Shown: piece after piece, positions 39,901 to 48,300 of the stretch
Numbering within the stretch: the first letter of the stretch is position 1
Layout of the letters: each line of letters opens with the position of its first letter
Position numbers and translations under genes: made by a program
Notes under the pieces: generated by a model
Seen by the model: only the letters and a program-made list of their open reading frames with translations
What the model was told of the DNA's origin: nothing
The model's database searches: none
NCBI GenBank assembly: GCA_005799025.1
Contig: SYHX01000019.1
Span: 1 to 56,320 of the forward strand
DNA: 56,320 nucleotides
Direction of reading: 5' to 3'
Source: Bacteroidota bacterium
GTDB lineage: Bacteria; Bacteroidota; Bacteroidia; UBA7662

Positions 39901-40027
39901 ATCAGTAGCATCTCAGACAACGACGGTTTTGGATTTAGGACAAATCAAGGCTGGCATTTACATGGTCGAATTGAATGGCCCTACAGGTGAATCGTTTACT
40001 AAGCCTTGTCGCCTGGTTCGTCGTTGA
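36929..40027 (+). CDS. Secreted M43 (pappalysin-like) metalloprotease with PKD-like, GEVED-like, dockerin-like and cohesin-like domains and T9SS CTD
   Basis: THEVGHWLGLRHIWGDG zinc motif and NYMDYSDDNC Met-turn; VFIDFNRNYTFESNELV...QWGETQDYMVQI; ADVNASNSVNASDALVITRYY; IYFYPNPTEGKVQV...LDLGQIKAGIYMVEL CTD. Confidence 0.93.
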   Translation: MPFTPIFACLRGTLVIHFKVQGLFSRLLTVSLTGFIASIFALGDSEAQTSPIRCYTHEHHQARMQQGQHWELEQIFEQWMSNRIAENSSNIRPEVVYNIPVVFHVIYENASDPWNISTAQIQSQVDVLNEDFKRLNADTMNAPANFRAVAASSDINFCLAQRDPQGNPTTGIVRWQYPQSASWSTSSIDGTIKPATIWDPTRYFNIWVVNISGGILGYAQFPLSSGLAGMPSSGPANTDGVVLAYNSVGRPPANPFTGAYNKGRTATHEVGHWLGLRHIWGDGTSCSATDYCADTPPSDAANYGCPTTHSSCTGPDMVQNYMDYSDDNCLNLFTYNQVQRMWTVLANSPRRVSLLTANSCQSVVVTPGPLTAAFVASDTLANFGGVLDTIQLTDQSVGVPSTRLWTITPSSGWAFVSGSSATSANPRLYFNTVGQYSVKLKVTNAFGSDSLTRNNYIRARASACVSGATDSADTRIASFAFAGITNTYPTGTGNCATYTDRTGSPPFQVTLGQTYSATITKGTCGANYAAYAKVFIDFNRNYTFESNELVMGGSLANTANATLTLNSIPIGTPAATAGSSLMRVVLQEGGSATLTQACGTYQWGETQDYMVQINGVVTVQPVSGVVTYSNSANTPIASINVRLLTVPGGIQDAQTTTAANGSYSMNAYTNGVRSFSLNTSRTIGGINATDALQANLHFSNTQPLSGLRLRAADVNASNSVNASDALVITRYYSNLISTFPAGNWVFDTATITTTGAAITRNLKAICFGDVNGSFIPAAARQGFGSFNLLENSINPSDFSEYDHTGYFEDQNAVTVLRASGPARVGALSLDLAWPDFLGQPTVVSHLGDQEVVYARTGGRLRLAWNDVKGAEIHDGQVVLEIHHSCGQLPTSWSWDVGAGSEWANPLAQILPELGLRIPVPHKTFNSSEIYFYPNPTEGKVQVALPANLVSQVSSILKVCNSLHWVVRDLSGKVQGTYPFDAAWNIGDSPRKSVASQTTTVLDLGQIKAGIYMVELNGPTGESFTKPCRLVRR
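38792..39256 (+). other. Dockerin-like module, copy C
   Basis: VSGVVTYSNS...NATDALQANLHF...ADVNASNSVNASDALVITRYY...CFGDVNGSF. Confidence 0.75.
39272..39690 (+). other. Cohesin-like domain following dockerin-like copy C
   Basis: VGALSLDLAWPDFLGQPTVVSHLG...TGGRLRLAWNDVKGAEIHDGQVVLEIH; same layout as copy B. Pattern recognition only. Confidence 0.45.
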
Positions 40028-40791
40028 TGGATCTTAGTCTAGATTGGTGGGAATGGATTCCCAAAGCAGTTTGGAGAATAGGGGGGCGTTATACCCTTTT
40101 TGCGGGTGTGGCTTTCTTGATTTTTTATGTTTGGAAAAAGAATGCTTTTCAATCTCGTAAAATCCAATCTCGTTTTCCAAAGTTGGCGGATTACCAAAGG
40201 GAGATAGGGTATTCTGCCCTTACCATTTTGATTTTTGGTGTTGTGGCTACTTTTTTGTTACAAAGCACAGCGATACGCCCTTACACGCTGTTGTTACAGT
40301 CCCCTGATTTTTATGGCTGGTGGTATTATGTTCTGGTTTTTCCGGTGATGCTATTGGTGCATGACGCCTATTTCTATTGGGCGCATCGGTGGATGCATTT
40401 GCCTTTTTGGTACCGCAAAGTGCATACAGTTCATCATCGTTCTACCAATCCTTCGCCATGGGCAGCATACGCTTTTCATCCGTGGGAGGCGCTCCTTGAG
40501 ATTGGTATACTACCTTTTTTTATGTTTGGCCTACCGGTGCACCGAACCCATATTCTGTTGTTTTTCCTCTTCATGATTGCTTACAATGTATACGGTCATC
40601 TTGGCTTTGAATTGTACCCTCAAGGCTTTGAAAAAACCAAAATAGGACGTTGGGTCAATACTTCCCGTCACCACAATCTGCATCATTCCCGTTTCACGGG
40701 AAATTACGGATTGTATTTTTTGTTCTGGGATCGATGGATGGGAACCCTGCGCACGGATGAGGCTGCCAAGGAAAGGCATACGAAAACATAG
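40027..40791 (+). CDS. Sterol desaturase / fatty acid hydroxylase family membrane protein
   Basis: HDAYFYWAHRWMH, HTVHHRSTNPSPWAAYAFHPWEA, RHHNLHHSRF His boxes. ATG 40027 overlaps the upstream TGA. Confidence 0.92.
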   Translation: MDLSLDWWEWIPKAVWRIGGRYTLFAGVAFLIFYVWKKNAFQSRKIQSRFPKLADYQREIGYSALTILIFGVVATFLLQSTAIRPYTLLLQSPDFYGWWYYVLVFPVMLLVHDAYFYWAHRWMHLPFWYRKVHTVHHRSTNPSPWAAYAFHPWEALLEIGILPFFMFGLPVHRTHILLFFLFMIAYNVYGHLGFELYPQGFEKTKIGRWVNTSRHHNLHHSRFTGNYGLYFLFWDRWMGTLRTDEAAKERHTKT

Positions 40792-40821
40792 ACAATTAAT
40801 ATCTTTATCAAAAAATAAAAA

Positions 40822-41613
40822 ATGTCCCGAACAAATCACGAAATTGATTACCGGATTTACGGTGAAGAAATGCAATGTGTGGAGATTGAACTGGATCCCC
40901 AAGAGACCGTGATCGCCGAGAGCGGGGCATTTATGTTCATGGATCCGGGGATTGAAATGCAAACCATTTTCGGGGATGGATCTTCGCAGCAACGGGGCTT
41001 TTTGGGCAAGCTCATGGGGGCAGGGAAGCGCCTGCTTACGGGGGAGTCCTTGTTCATGACGGCTTTCACTCATCTGGGTCAAGGAAAATCCCGTGTGACC
41101 TTTGCAGGACCCTATGCAGGTAAGATCATTTGTTTGGATCTGCAGGTTTTGGGCCAAAAGATCATCTGCCAGAAGGATTCCTTCCTTTGTGCGGCCAAAG
41201 GGGTGGCGGTTGGTATCGAATTTCAACGCCGTTTGGGTACAGGGCTTTTTGGGGGCGAGGGTTTCATTATGCAGAAGTTGGAGGGTGATGGCCTGGCCTT
41301 TGTGCATGCCGGGGGTTATATATTGGAAAGGGATTTGCAACCCGGTGAGGTACTGAGGGTGGATACCGGTTGCATCGTAGCCTTTACGTCCGATGTGGAT
41401 TATGATATCCAAATGGTTCGTGGCGTTAAGAATATGATGTTTGGGGGTGAAGGCTTGTTTTTTGCATCCTTGCGTGGTCCTGGCCGGGTTTGGTTGCAAA
41501 GTCTTCCCGTTTCGCGCCTCGCCGCTAGGATTCTTAGTTACGGTTCACCGGGTGGTCGTCGCGAGGAGGGTTCTATTTTGGGCGGTTTGGGTAATTTGCT
41601 TGATGGGGATTGA
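40822..41613 (+). CDS. TIGR00266/AIM24 family protein
   Basis: [57 protein letters not shown]. Confidence 0.9.
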   Translation: MSRTNHEIDYRIYGEEMQCVEIELDPQETVIAESGAFMFMDPGIEMQTIFGDGSSQQRGFLGKLMGAGKRLLTGESLFMTAFTHLGQGKSRVTFAGPYAGKIICLDLQVLGQKIICQKDSFLCAAKGVAVGIEFQRRLGTGLFGGEGFIMQKLEGDGLAFVHAGGYILERDLQPGEVLRVDTGCIVAFTSDVDYDIQMVRGVKNMMFGGEGLFFASLRGPGRVWLQSLPVSRLAARILSYGSPGGRREEGSILGGLGNLLDGD

Positions 41614-42563
41614 TACCTATGGTTTTTAGACATTTGCTCCTTGGCTTCGTAGGCTTTTTGTACTTAGGTCTTGGTATAGAAGGGGGGTATGCTCAATCCA
41701 AGAAGGAGAAGGCCATCACTCTTGGGAATCTACATCCAAGGATCATAGATTCGGATCCCAAAATTATAATGTTAAATTACCACGCCTATGATGCAGGGTA
41801 TAGCGTGGAGGATGTACAGCCCGCATGGGTGGGTTATCGTTTGAATCGAAATCGTGTGGGCGGCTTTGTTGAACGCACCAACAAATTTCAGCGTGAGCCC
41901 CGATTGGCGGGTTCGGACGCCAGCGACCGTGATTTTGCGGGTTCCGGCTTCGACAAAGGTCATTTGGTACCGGCTGCCGACATGGCCTGGTCGGTGCAAT
42001 CCATGATGGAGAGTTTTTCCTACGCCAACGTAAGTCCTCAGAGTATTGGTTTCAATCGCGGGATATGGAAAAGGCTCGAATCCCAAGTAAGGGACTGGGC
42101 CGCCGACCTACAAGTGAACGATACAATGGGGTTGCTCGTATGGTCAGGACCGGTGCTCAGGGGAAATTCACGTCTTTCGACTTTTGGTCGTTTGCGCATA
42201 CCGGAGGCTTTCTACAAAGTGGTTTATCATCCAGGTGAAGAACGTGTCGCAGCATTGCTACTTCCGCATTTAAGTTCCATATCATCCTTAGAAGGGTATC
42301 TGCTTAGTGTTGACAGCTTGGAAAAAGTGACTGGAATGGATTTCTTGAGGGGATTACCTGATCAAATAGAGGAACGTCTTGAAAGGAATGTATGCGAGTC
42401 GTGTTGGACTTGGTCCACCAAGGCGGGCACTTCGAGCCGCAAATCAAGTGGAAATCAATCCCCGACGTCTGACGCTATGTCTTGTTCTGGAACCACTAAG
42501 GCAGGTAAACCCTGTAGAAACAAGACCCGAGATTCCTCAGGGTATTGCCACCATCATCGTTGA
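41610..42563 (+). CDS. Secreted DNA/RNA non-specific endonuclease (NUC family) with C-terminal Cys/His motif
   Basis: [21 protein letters not shown]...[21 protein letters not shown]-terminal [25 protein letters not shown]. Start TTG 41610 or ATG 41619. Confidence 0.9.
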   Translation: MIPMVFRHLLLGFVGFLYLGLGIEGGYAQSKKEKAITLGNLHPRIIDSDPKIIMLNYHAYDAGYSVEDVQPAWVGYRLNRNRVGGFVERTNKFQREPRLAGSDASDRDFAGSGFDKGHLVPAADMAWSVQSMMESFSYANVSPQSIGFNRGIWKRLESQVRDWAADLQVNDTMGLLVWSGPVLRGNSRLSTFGRLRIPEAFYKVVYHPGEERVAALLLPHLSSISSLEGYLLSVDSLEKVTGMDFLRGLPDQIEERLERNVCESCWTWSTKAGTSSRKSSGNQSPTSDAMSCSGTTKAGKPCRNKTRDSSGYCHHHR

Positions 42564-44722
42564 GCAGTCGCGAGGTCCAATAAAAAGGCAAATTCCAGCG
42601 CATCGTCTTTGAGGGCATTATAGCGTCCGGATTTACCGCCATGCCCTGCTTCCATATCCGTAACCAAGTAAATACACCGGTCAGCGGCCGACAGACCTTG
42701 CGCCACCGATTGATCCTGCGCGTCCCGCAGTTTAGCAACCCATTTGGCAGGCTCCCAGTAGTGTACCTGTGAATCGTGTAGGCCGGTTGTTACCAGCAGG
42801 TGTGGATAGACCACAGGCCGAACATTATCGTAAGGGGAATACGATAACATATAACGATAGTAGGTTTCGTCGTTGGGGTTGCCCCACTCATCGTATTCCG
42901 AAGTGGTCAAAGGAATGCTTGCGTCCAGCATGGTGTTGATTACGTCTACAAAAGGAACGCCTGCAATCACCCCTTTCCACAGGTCGGGCCTAATGTTCAT
43001 CACGGCGCCCATCAGCAAACCGCCTGCACTTCCGCCCATTGCGTACAACTGCCCTGTCTCGCAATAGCCTAATGAAAGCATGGCTTCACCACAGGCAATG
43101 AAGTCGGTGAAAGAATTTTTCTTGTTGAGAAGTTTGCCGTCCTCGTACCATGCACGGCCCATCTCCTCGCCGCCTCGGATATGAGCGATAGCAAATACCC
43201 AGCCCCGGTCCAGCAAACTCAAACGATTCATGCTGAAATAGGCTTCCATGGTTATACCGTAACTTCCGTATCCATAGAGCAAGGTTGGGTTGCCTTCTTT
43301 GCGACGCAGGTCTTTCTTGTACACCAAGGATACCGGAATTTCAGTACCGTCCGAGGCCTTGACCCAAATGCGTTCCGACTGGTAATCCGAAGGCTGATGA
43401 CCACCAACCACCTCTTGGGTCTTGAGGATACGTTCACTGCGCTTGGCCATATCATAGGCCACTATCCGAGTTGGGGTGGTGAGAGAGGAATACGAATAAC
43501 GGAGTTCTGCGCTGTTGTAATCTCTATTGATCTCGGTGCCCACGGTGTAGACGGGATCCGGGAAGGCCAGGTAATGATCATCGGATCCGTCCCAGCGTTG
43601 CACCCTTAATTTTTTGAGTCCCGCTTCCCGCTCTTCGATGACCAAGTAATCGCTAAAAATCTCAATTCCTTCCAAGCGTACCTTGGGGCGATGGGGAATT
43701 ACTTCTTGCCATTGATCAGGTTTCACAGAACCAACAGCCGATTTCATTAACCTGAAGTTTAAAGCTTTGTAGTTGGTAAGAAAATAAAATTCTTTGTTAT
43801 AGTCTTCTACTGAATATAGTAGGTCTTTCTGGCGTGGGCTGATAATCCTGAAAGCGTCATCAGGCTTATCGGCTGGGAGATAGCGTTGCTCCGCGCTCAA
43901 GGTGCTTGAGCTTAGGATATAAAGGAAGTCTTCGGATTTCCCGGCAAAGACATAGGTGCTGAAGGTTTCGTCCGTCTCCTTGAAGATTAATTCTTTGCGG
44001 GTTGCATCCTGCCCAAGCCGGTGTTTCCAAATGCAATCAGCACGCAGCGTCTGGGCATCCGATGTTCCAAAGAAAATTGTCCGGTTATCCGCAGCCCATG
44101 CGGCGGAGCCGTTTGCCGGAAATACACGATCCGGCAGGTCCATCCCGGAGCGAAGGTCTTTCACACATAAGGTGTATTGGCGCCTGCCCACGGTATCCAT
44201 GAAGAACAGGAGGTATCGATTGTCGGGGCTAACTTTAAGTCCCGTAACATTGAAATACCCATGACCCTCGGCATAGCGATTGGCATCGAGCATGATTTCC
44301 TCCGGGGCCTCCATGCTGCCTAGCCGTCGGCAATAGACTGCATAATCCTGACCCTTCTGCACCCTGGAATAATACCAATACCCTTTCGAGAAATAGGGGA
44401 CATTGCGATCGTCCTCCTTAATCCTCCCTTTCATTTCCTCAAAGAGCTTGGCTTGCAGGTCCTTGGTATGGGCAAGTTTGGCTTCTGCATAGGTATTCTC
44501 GGCGCGCAGGTAATCCAGGACCTCCGGATTTTCGCGTTGATTAAGCCAGAAATAAGGATCAACCAGGGTATCCCCGTGCACAACGGTGGTGTGCGGTATG
44601 GGTCGAACATCGGGAGGGGTTATGTTTTGCGCTTGGCTGGTATTCATGTTGGTGACAATAAAGGAAGAAACTGCAAGTGCAGTCAACATGGGAAGAACTC
44701 GAAAGTTTAATAGGGATTGCAT
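42554..44722 (-). CDS. S9 family prolyl oligopeptidase / oligopeptidase B-like, secreted
   Basis: DPYFWLNQRENPEVLDYLRAEN, YGSYGITMEAYFS, IAHIRGGEEMGRAWYEDGK, GGSAGGLLMGAVMN (Ser nucleophile), MEAGHGGKSGRY (His). Confidence 0.94.
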   Translation of the reverse strand: MQSLLNFRVLPMLTALAVSSFIVTNMNTSQAQNITPPDVRPIPHTTVVHGDTLVDPYFWLNQRENPEVLDYLRAENTYAEAKLAHTKDLQAKLFEEMKGRIKEDDRNVPYFSKGYWYYSRVQKGQDYAVYCRRLGSMEAPEEIMLDANRYAEGHGYFNVTGLKVSPDNRYLLFFMDTVGRRQYTLCVKDLRSGMDLPDRVFPANGSAAWAADNRTIFFGTSDAQTLRADCIWKHRLGQDATRKELIFKETDETFSTYVFAGKSEDFLYILSSSTLSAEQRYLPADKPDDAFRIISPRQKDLLYSVEDYNKEFYFLTNYKALNFRLMKSAVGSVKPDQWQEVIPHRPKVRLEGIEIFSDYLVIEEREAGLKKLRVQRWDGSDDHYLAFPDPVYTVGTEINRDYNSAELRYSYSSLTTPTRIVAYDMAKRSERILKTQEVVGGHQPSDYQSERIWVKASDGTEIPVSLVYKKDLRRKEGNPTLLYGYGSYGITMEAYFSMNRLSLLDRGWVFAIAHIRGGEEMGRAWYEDGKLLNKKNSFTDFIACGEAMLSLGYCETGQLYAMGGSAGGLLMGAVMNIRPDLWKGVIAGVPFVDVINTMLDASIPLTTSEYDEWGNPNDETYYRYMLSYSPYDNVRPVVYPHLLVTTGLHDSQVHYWEPAKWVAKLRDAQDQSVAQGLSAADRCIYLVTDMEAGHGGKSGRYNALKDDALEFAFLLDLATAQR

Positions 44723-44772
44723 AAGGGGTCAATTTAGAAATTTCTATAGGCTTATGGTGAGGGATAGGTTCG

Positions 44773-45198
44773 TCAAAGATCCTCACGGAAGACCTCGATG
44801 GATTTGGTCACTTTCACGAGGTCCGTAAAGCGACCTTCGTAGCGGGTGGCTTTGACCATATGGTTATCTATCCAATGGTAATTACCGCCTCGGGGTTTGT
44901 TCATGAGCAGTCCGTGGTACTTGAAGCCTCTGCTTTGGAGCCAGGTCTCGGTGATTTCCCGCAAATTCTCGGTACGGCTCGTAAAGAAGGTGATGATATG
45001 CCCTTCATCGTACCAGCGGTTGCAGGTTTCCAGGGCATCGGGGTAATGAGCGCAATCTTTCATGCGTTCCGGTTCCTCATTAGGTACGTCATCGCAGATG
45101 GTGCCGTCAATGTCAATCAGGTAATTTTTGACTCCTTCGGGGAGTACAGGACTGGCCAATCGTCCGTCGATGGCCCTTTTTGCATTTAACTTTTCCAT
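44773..45198 (-). CDS. HAD-superfamily hydrolase-like protein
   Basis: NYLIDIDGTICDD, ITFFTSRTENLREIT, LLMNKPRGGNYHWIDNHMVKAT. Confidence 0.75.
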   Translation of the reverse strand: MEKLNAKRAIDGRLASPVLPEGVKNYLIDIDGTICDDVPNEEPERMKDCAHYPDALETCNRWYDEGHIITFFTSRTENLREITETWLQSRGFKYHGLLMNKPRGGNYHWIDNHMVKATRYEGRFTDLVKVTKSIEVFREDL

Positions 45199-45215
45199 TT
45201 CGTATTGGCGAAGCT

Positions 45216-45223
45216 CAAAAGTA
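45216..45223 (-). promoter_or_regulatory. -7 element TACTTTTG for the HAD hydrolase gene
   Basis: CAAAAGTA on the plus strand, 17 nt upstream of ATG 45198. Confidence 0.4.
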
Positions 45224-45310
45224 GGTTAAAGGAATTATTTATTTCAAAATAGGTTAATGGGGAGTATTCATCTCTAACTTTCAAACAATTATATCATTTT
45301 TTATTTAGTT

Positions 45311-48300
45311 ATGAAAATAGTGCCCAACCGATTGGGAGTTAAACTCGTCATTTTTTGGGCTTTTTGGACCTTTATAAGCCAACATTCAGCGTTTTCCCAG
45401 ACATTATTACCGATGCAGAATCGGATGTTTTCTTCTTCCGTTTGCCAAAGGGATACCGTGGTTGTGGCGATTAGGTCCAATAATTCGCCCAGTTTGGATT
45501 CATTGTCGATGGCCCTGCTGATAGACACCAATTTGTTTGTTTGGATTGGATTCAATCAAGTTCATTCCTTTATTAATCCTGCAAGTATTCAGGTTTCATT
45601 GGGTAATCCTCTCCGTTTTTCCTTTCAATCCAATCCCGGGGATACGGTAGCAACGGGGACTCATACCTGGATTCATTTACTCTTGTTGCCCAAACAAGCA
45701 GGGCTCTTGTCTATCCCATGGGATACCGCTGGATCTGTAACCTTGGATAGCTTAGGTCAACCTTATGAAGCCGTACAGTGGTTCAATGGCGCATTAGTAG
45801 TAAATCCCGTTCTACGAACGGTATTGCCTCGGATTATTTGCGAGGGAGATAGTTCAGTGTTCGGGGGAATTTCTTATTTCGTATCGGGCGCTTATTACGA
45901 TACCTTGCAATCAACCTTGGGCTGTGACTCCATCACCGAACTTCGCCTAACGGTTTTATCCGACAGTGTCGTTCGTGCTACAAGGGGAATATGCTCCAAC
46001 GGCACAATATTTTGGGGTGGCATTACCATAATCCAGCCGGGGCTTTATATCGATACCTTGGTAAATGCAGCGGGTTGTGACTCGATCATTCATTTGACGG
46101 TCAACCTTTTGCCCAATTCATCGTATGACCTCTTTGACACGCTGTGCGCAAACCAATTTTATATTTTCCTTGGAGATACCATTACGAATACAGGCATTTA
46201 TCCTCGCATCGTTACTGCATTCAACGGTTGCGATTCAACTGTGGTTTTGCATCTTCATGTAATCCCCGTACCGAGTATTAGTTTGACTGCTTCGGTTTGC
46301 CAAGGTTCGCCCTTCAATTTTGGTGGAAGCCTAGTTTCCACTTCATTGCCGGGGCTTTTTTCGATCTCCGATACCTTGTTGTCAGGATTAGGTTGTGATT
46401 CTATCGTGAACATGAGTTTAAGAATTTGGCCAACAAATTCCGATACCACCAGGGCAGAAATTTGCGATGGGGACACGTATACTTTTAATAATGTTAATCT
46501 TATTACCTCCGGCGTCTACTGTGATACCCTGGTTAATCAATTCGGTTGTGATTCATTTAGAATTTTAATTCTTTCGGTTCGTCCTCAAGTCAGGCGGATT
46601 CTATTGGATACGCTTTGCCCCGGTCAAACCATTTCATTTGGCAATGCAACAATCAGTTTACCAGGCCTATACAACGATACCTTGACCAATCAATTTGGCT
46701 GTGATTCTATTGTTCAATTGACGTTGATTGGAGGAAACCGTGACACGGCCAGTTTAGCTGCTTCTATCTGTCAAGGGTCATCTTATTTATTCAACGGACT
46801 ATCGTTGACCTCTGCCGGAGTCTATAATTCAGTTTTTGTGAATCGTTGGGGATGCGATTCATTGGTTAATCTTACCCTGACCGTTTCCCCAACCTATCTT
46901 CTAGTATTTAATGACACCCTTTGTGCAGGAGATACCTTGTATTTGGGCAATTTGCCCGTAACCCAATCAGGCCTTTATACGGATTCACTTCGGAGTTCTT
47001 TAGGTTGCGATTCCATAATTAGGAGAAACGTGTTTTTTAGGCCGCTTCCGAGTTCGGTTCAGAATTTTTCCTTGTGTGCTGGAGATACACTTTGGATTAA
47101 TGGGATTCCTTATTTTTCTGCGACTTCTTTCTTGGATACTATTCCGGGTAGCCTATGTGATTCTTTGGTTGGTTTTCACATTACAGTAGACACTTTTCCG
47201 ACAAGATTTATTCATCTTACCCTATGCCCCGGGCAGTCATACACCTGGAACGGTTTAGTCTTAAATCATGCAGGGCTTTATTATGACACGTTAAACGTCG
47301 CCAACGGCTGTGACTCTTTATTGGTTTTGCAGTTAAACTATGTGACCCCCAGGTCGATTCAGACAAGTCAACGGATATGCCAAGGTGATTCTGTTTGGTG
47401 GGGTTCTGTTTATTTGTTTTCTAGCGGAATTTATCAAGATACCGTTCGATCCTACAGGGGTTGCGATTCATTATGGTTATCTCTTCAATTGAATGTCCAC
47501 ATTCCTTTCCGAGATACTTTATCCGATACAGTTTGTTTCTATGAATCCTATATTTTCGGTTCCGATACCCTCAGGCAAAGCGGGATCTATTCGGATACTG
47601 TCGCCGGTGTAACAGGATGCGATTCAATTCATGTTTTATTTCTTCATGTTAGGCCTTCGGTGGATACCACCATTCATGTTACCTACCCGTTTGGGACCTA
47701 TTATCAAGTGGCTAATTATACCTTTAATACCACAGGTCGGTTTGTGGTAAGGTTTCCGTTATCCAACGGATGTGATTCTACGGTGACTTTAAATTTACTC
47801 ATTGAGCCCCCCATTTTCGGTGGTAGTGGTGGAGTTGGTCCGGGGTTTGGCGGCGGTGGAGGAAATTGCGGACCAGGGTTTGGCTATCGACCCTATACCA
47901 CGGTCATTGAAGATGTTTACGGATGTATTGGGGATACCGTAGAAGTACCAATTTGGATCTATAACTCAACGGGAGTTGCTGCGATCACCCACACCATTAA
48001 TCTGGATTCCAATAAGGTTAGATTTGTTGGAGTAAGTTCGATTCTTCCAAATATTAACAATGGTTCAATTGCTTTTAATGCAGCTTCTTTTAGTACCCCC
48101 AACGGGTCACTTTATCAATTTCGATTTGCTTGGTTCGATACGACCGCACTTAGTTTTGGTGCAGCTGTTTTGTACAAGGTTCGACTTTTAATTATTGATT
48201 CTGCTCGATCGGATTTAGCATGGGATATATTGAATACAGGACAATGCGAATACGGTAACCTTGCAGGTTCTCCAATTGCCAGTGCAATTTGGTATAATGG

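Noticed and set aside
40531-41499. 322-aa minus-strand ORF, long for an antisense frame
   Set aside because: Runs across two well-supported plus-strand genes (hydroxylase and AIM24-like) and has no recognisable domain; likely a codon-bias shadow.
45812-47806. Regularly spaced repeats considered as a CRISPR array or tandem DNA repeat
   Set aside because: Period is ~150 bp, in frame, highly diverged at DNA level, conserved only as protein motif; no identical direct repeats with spacers.
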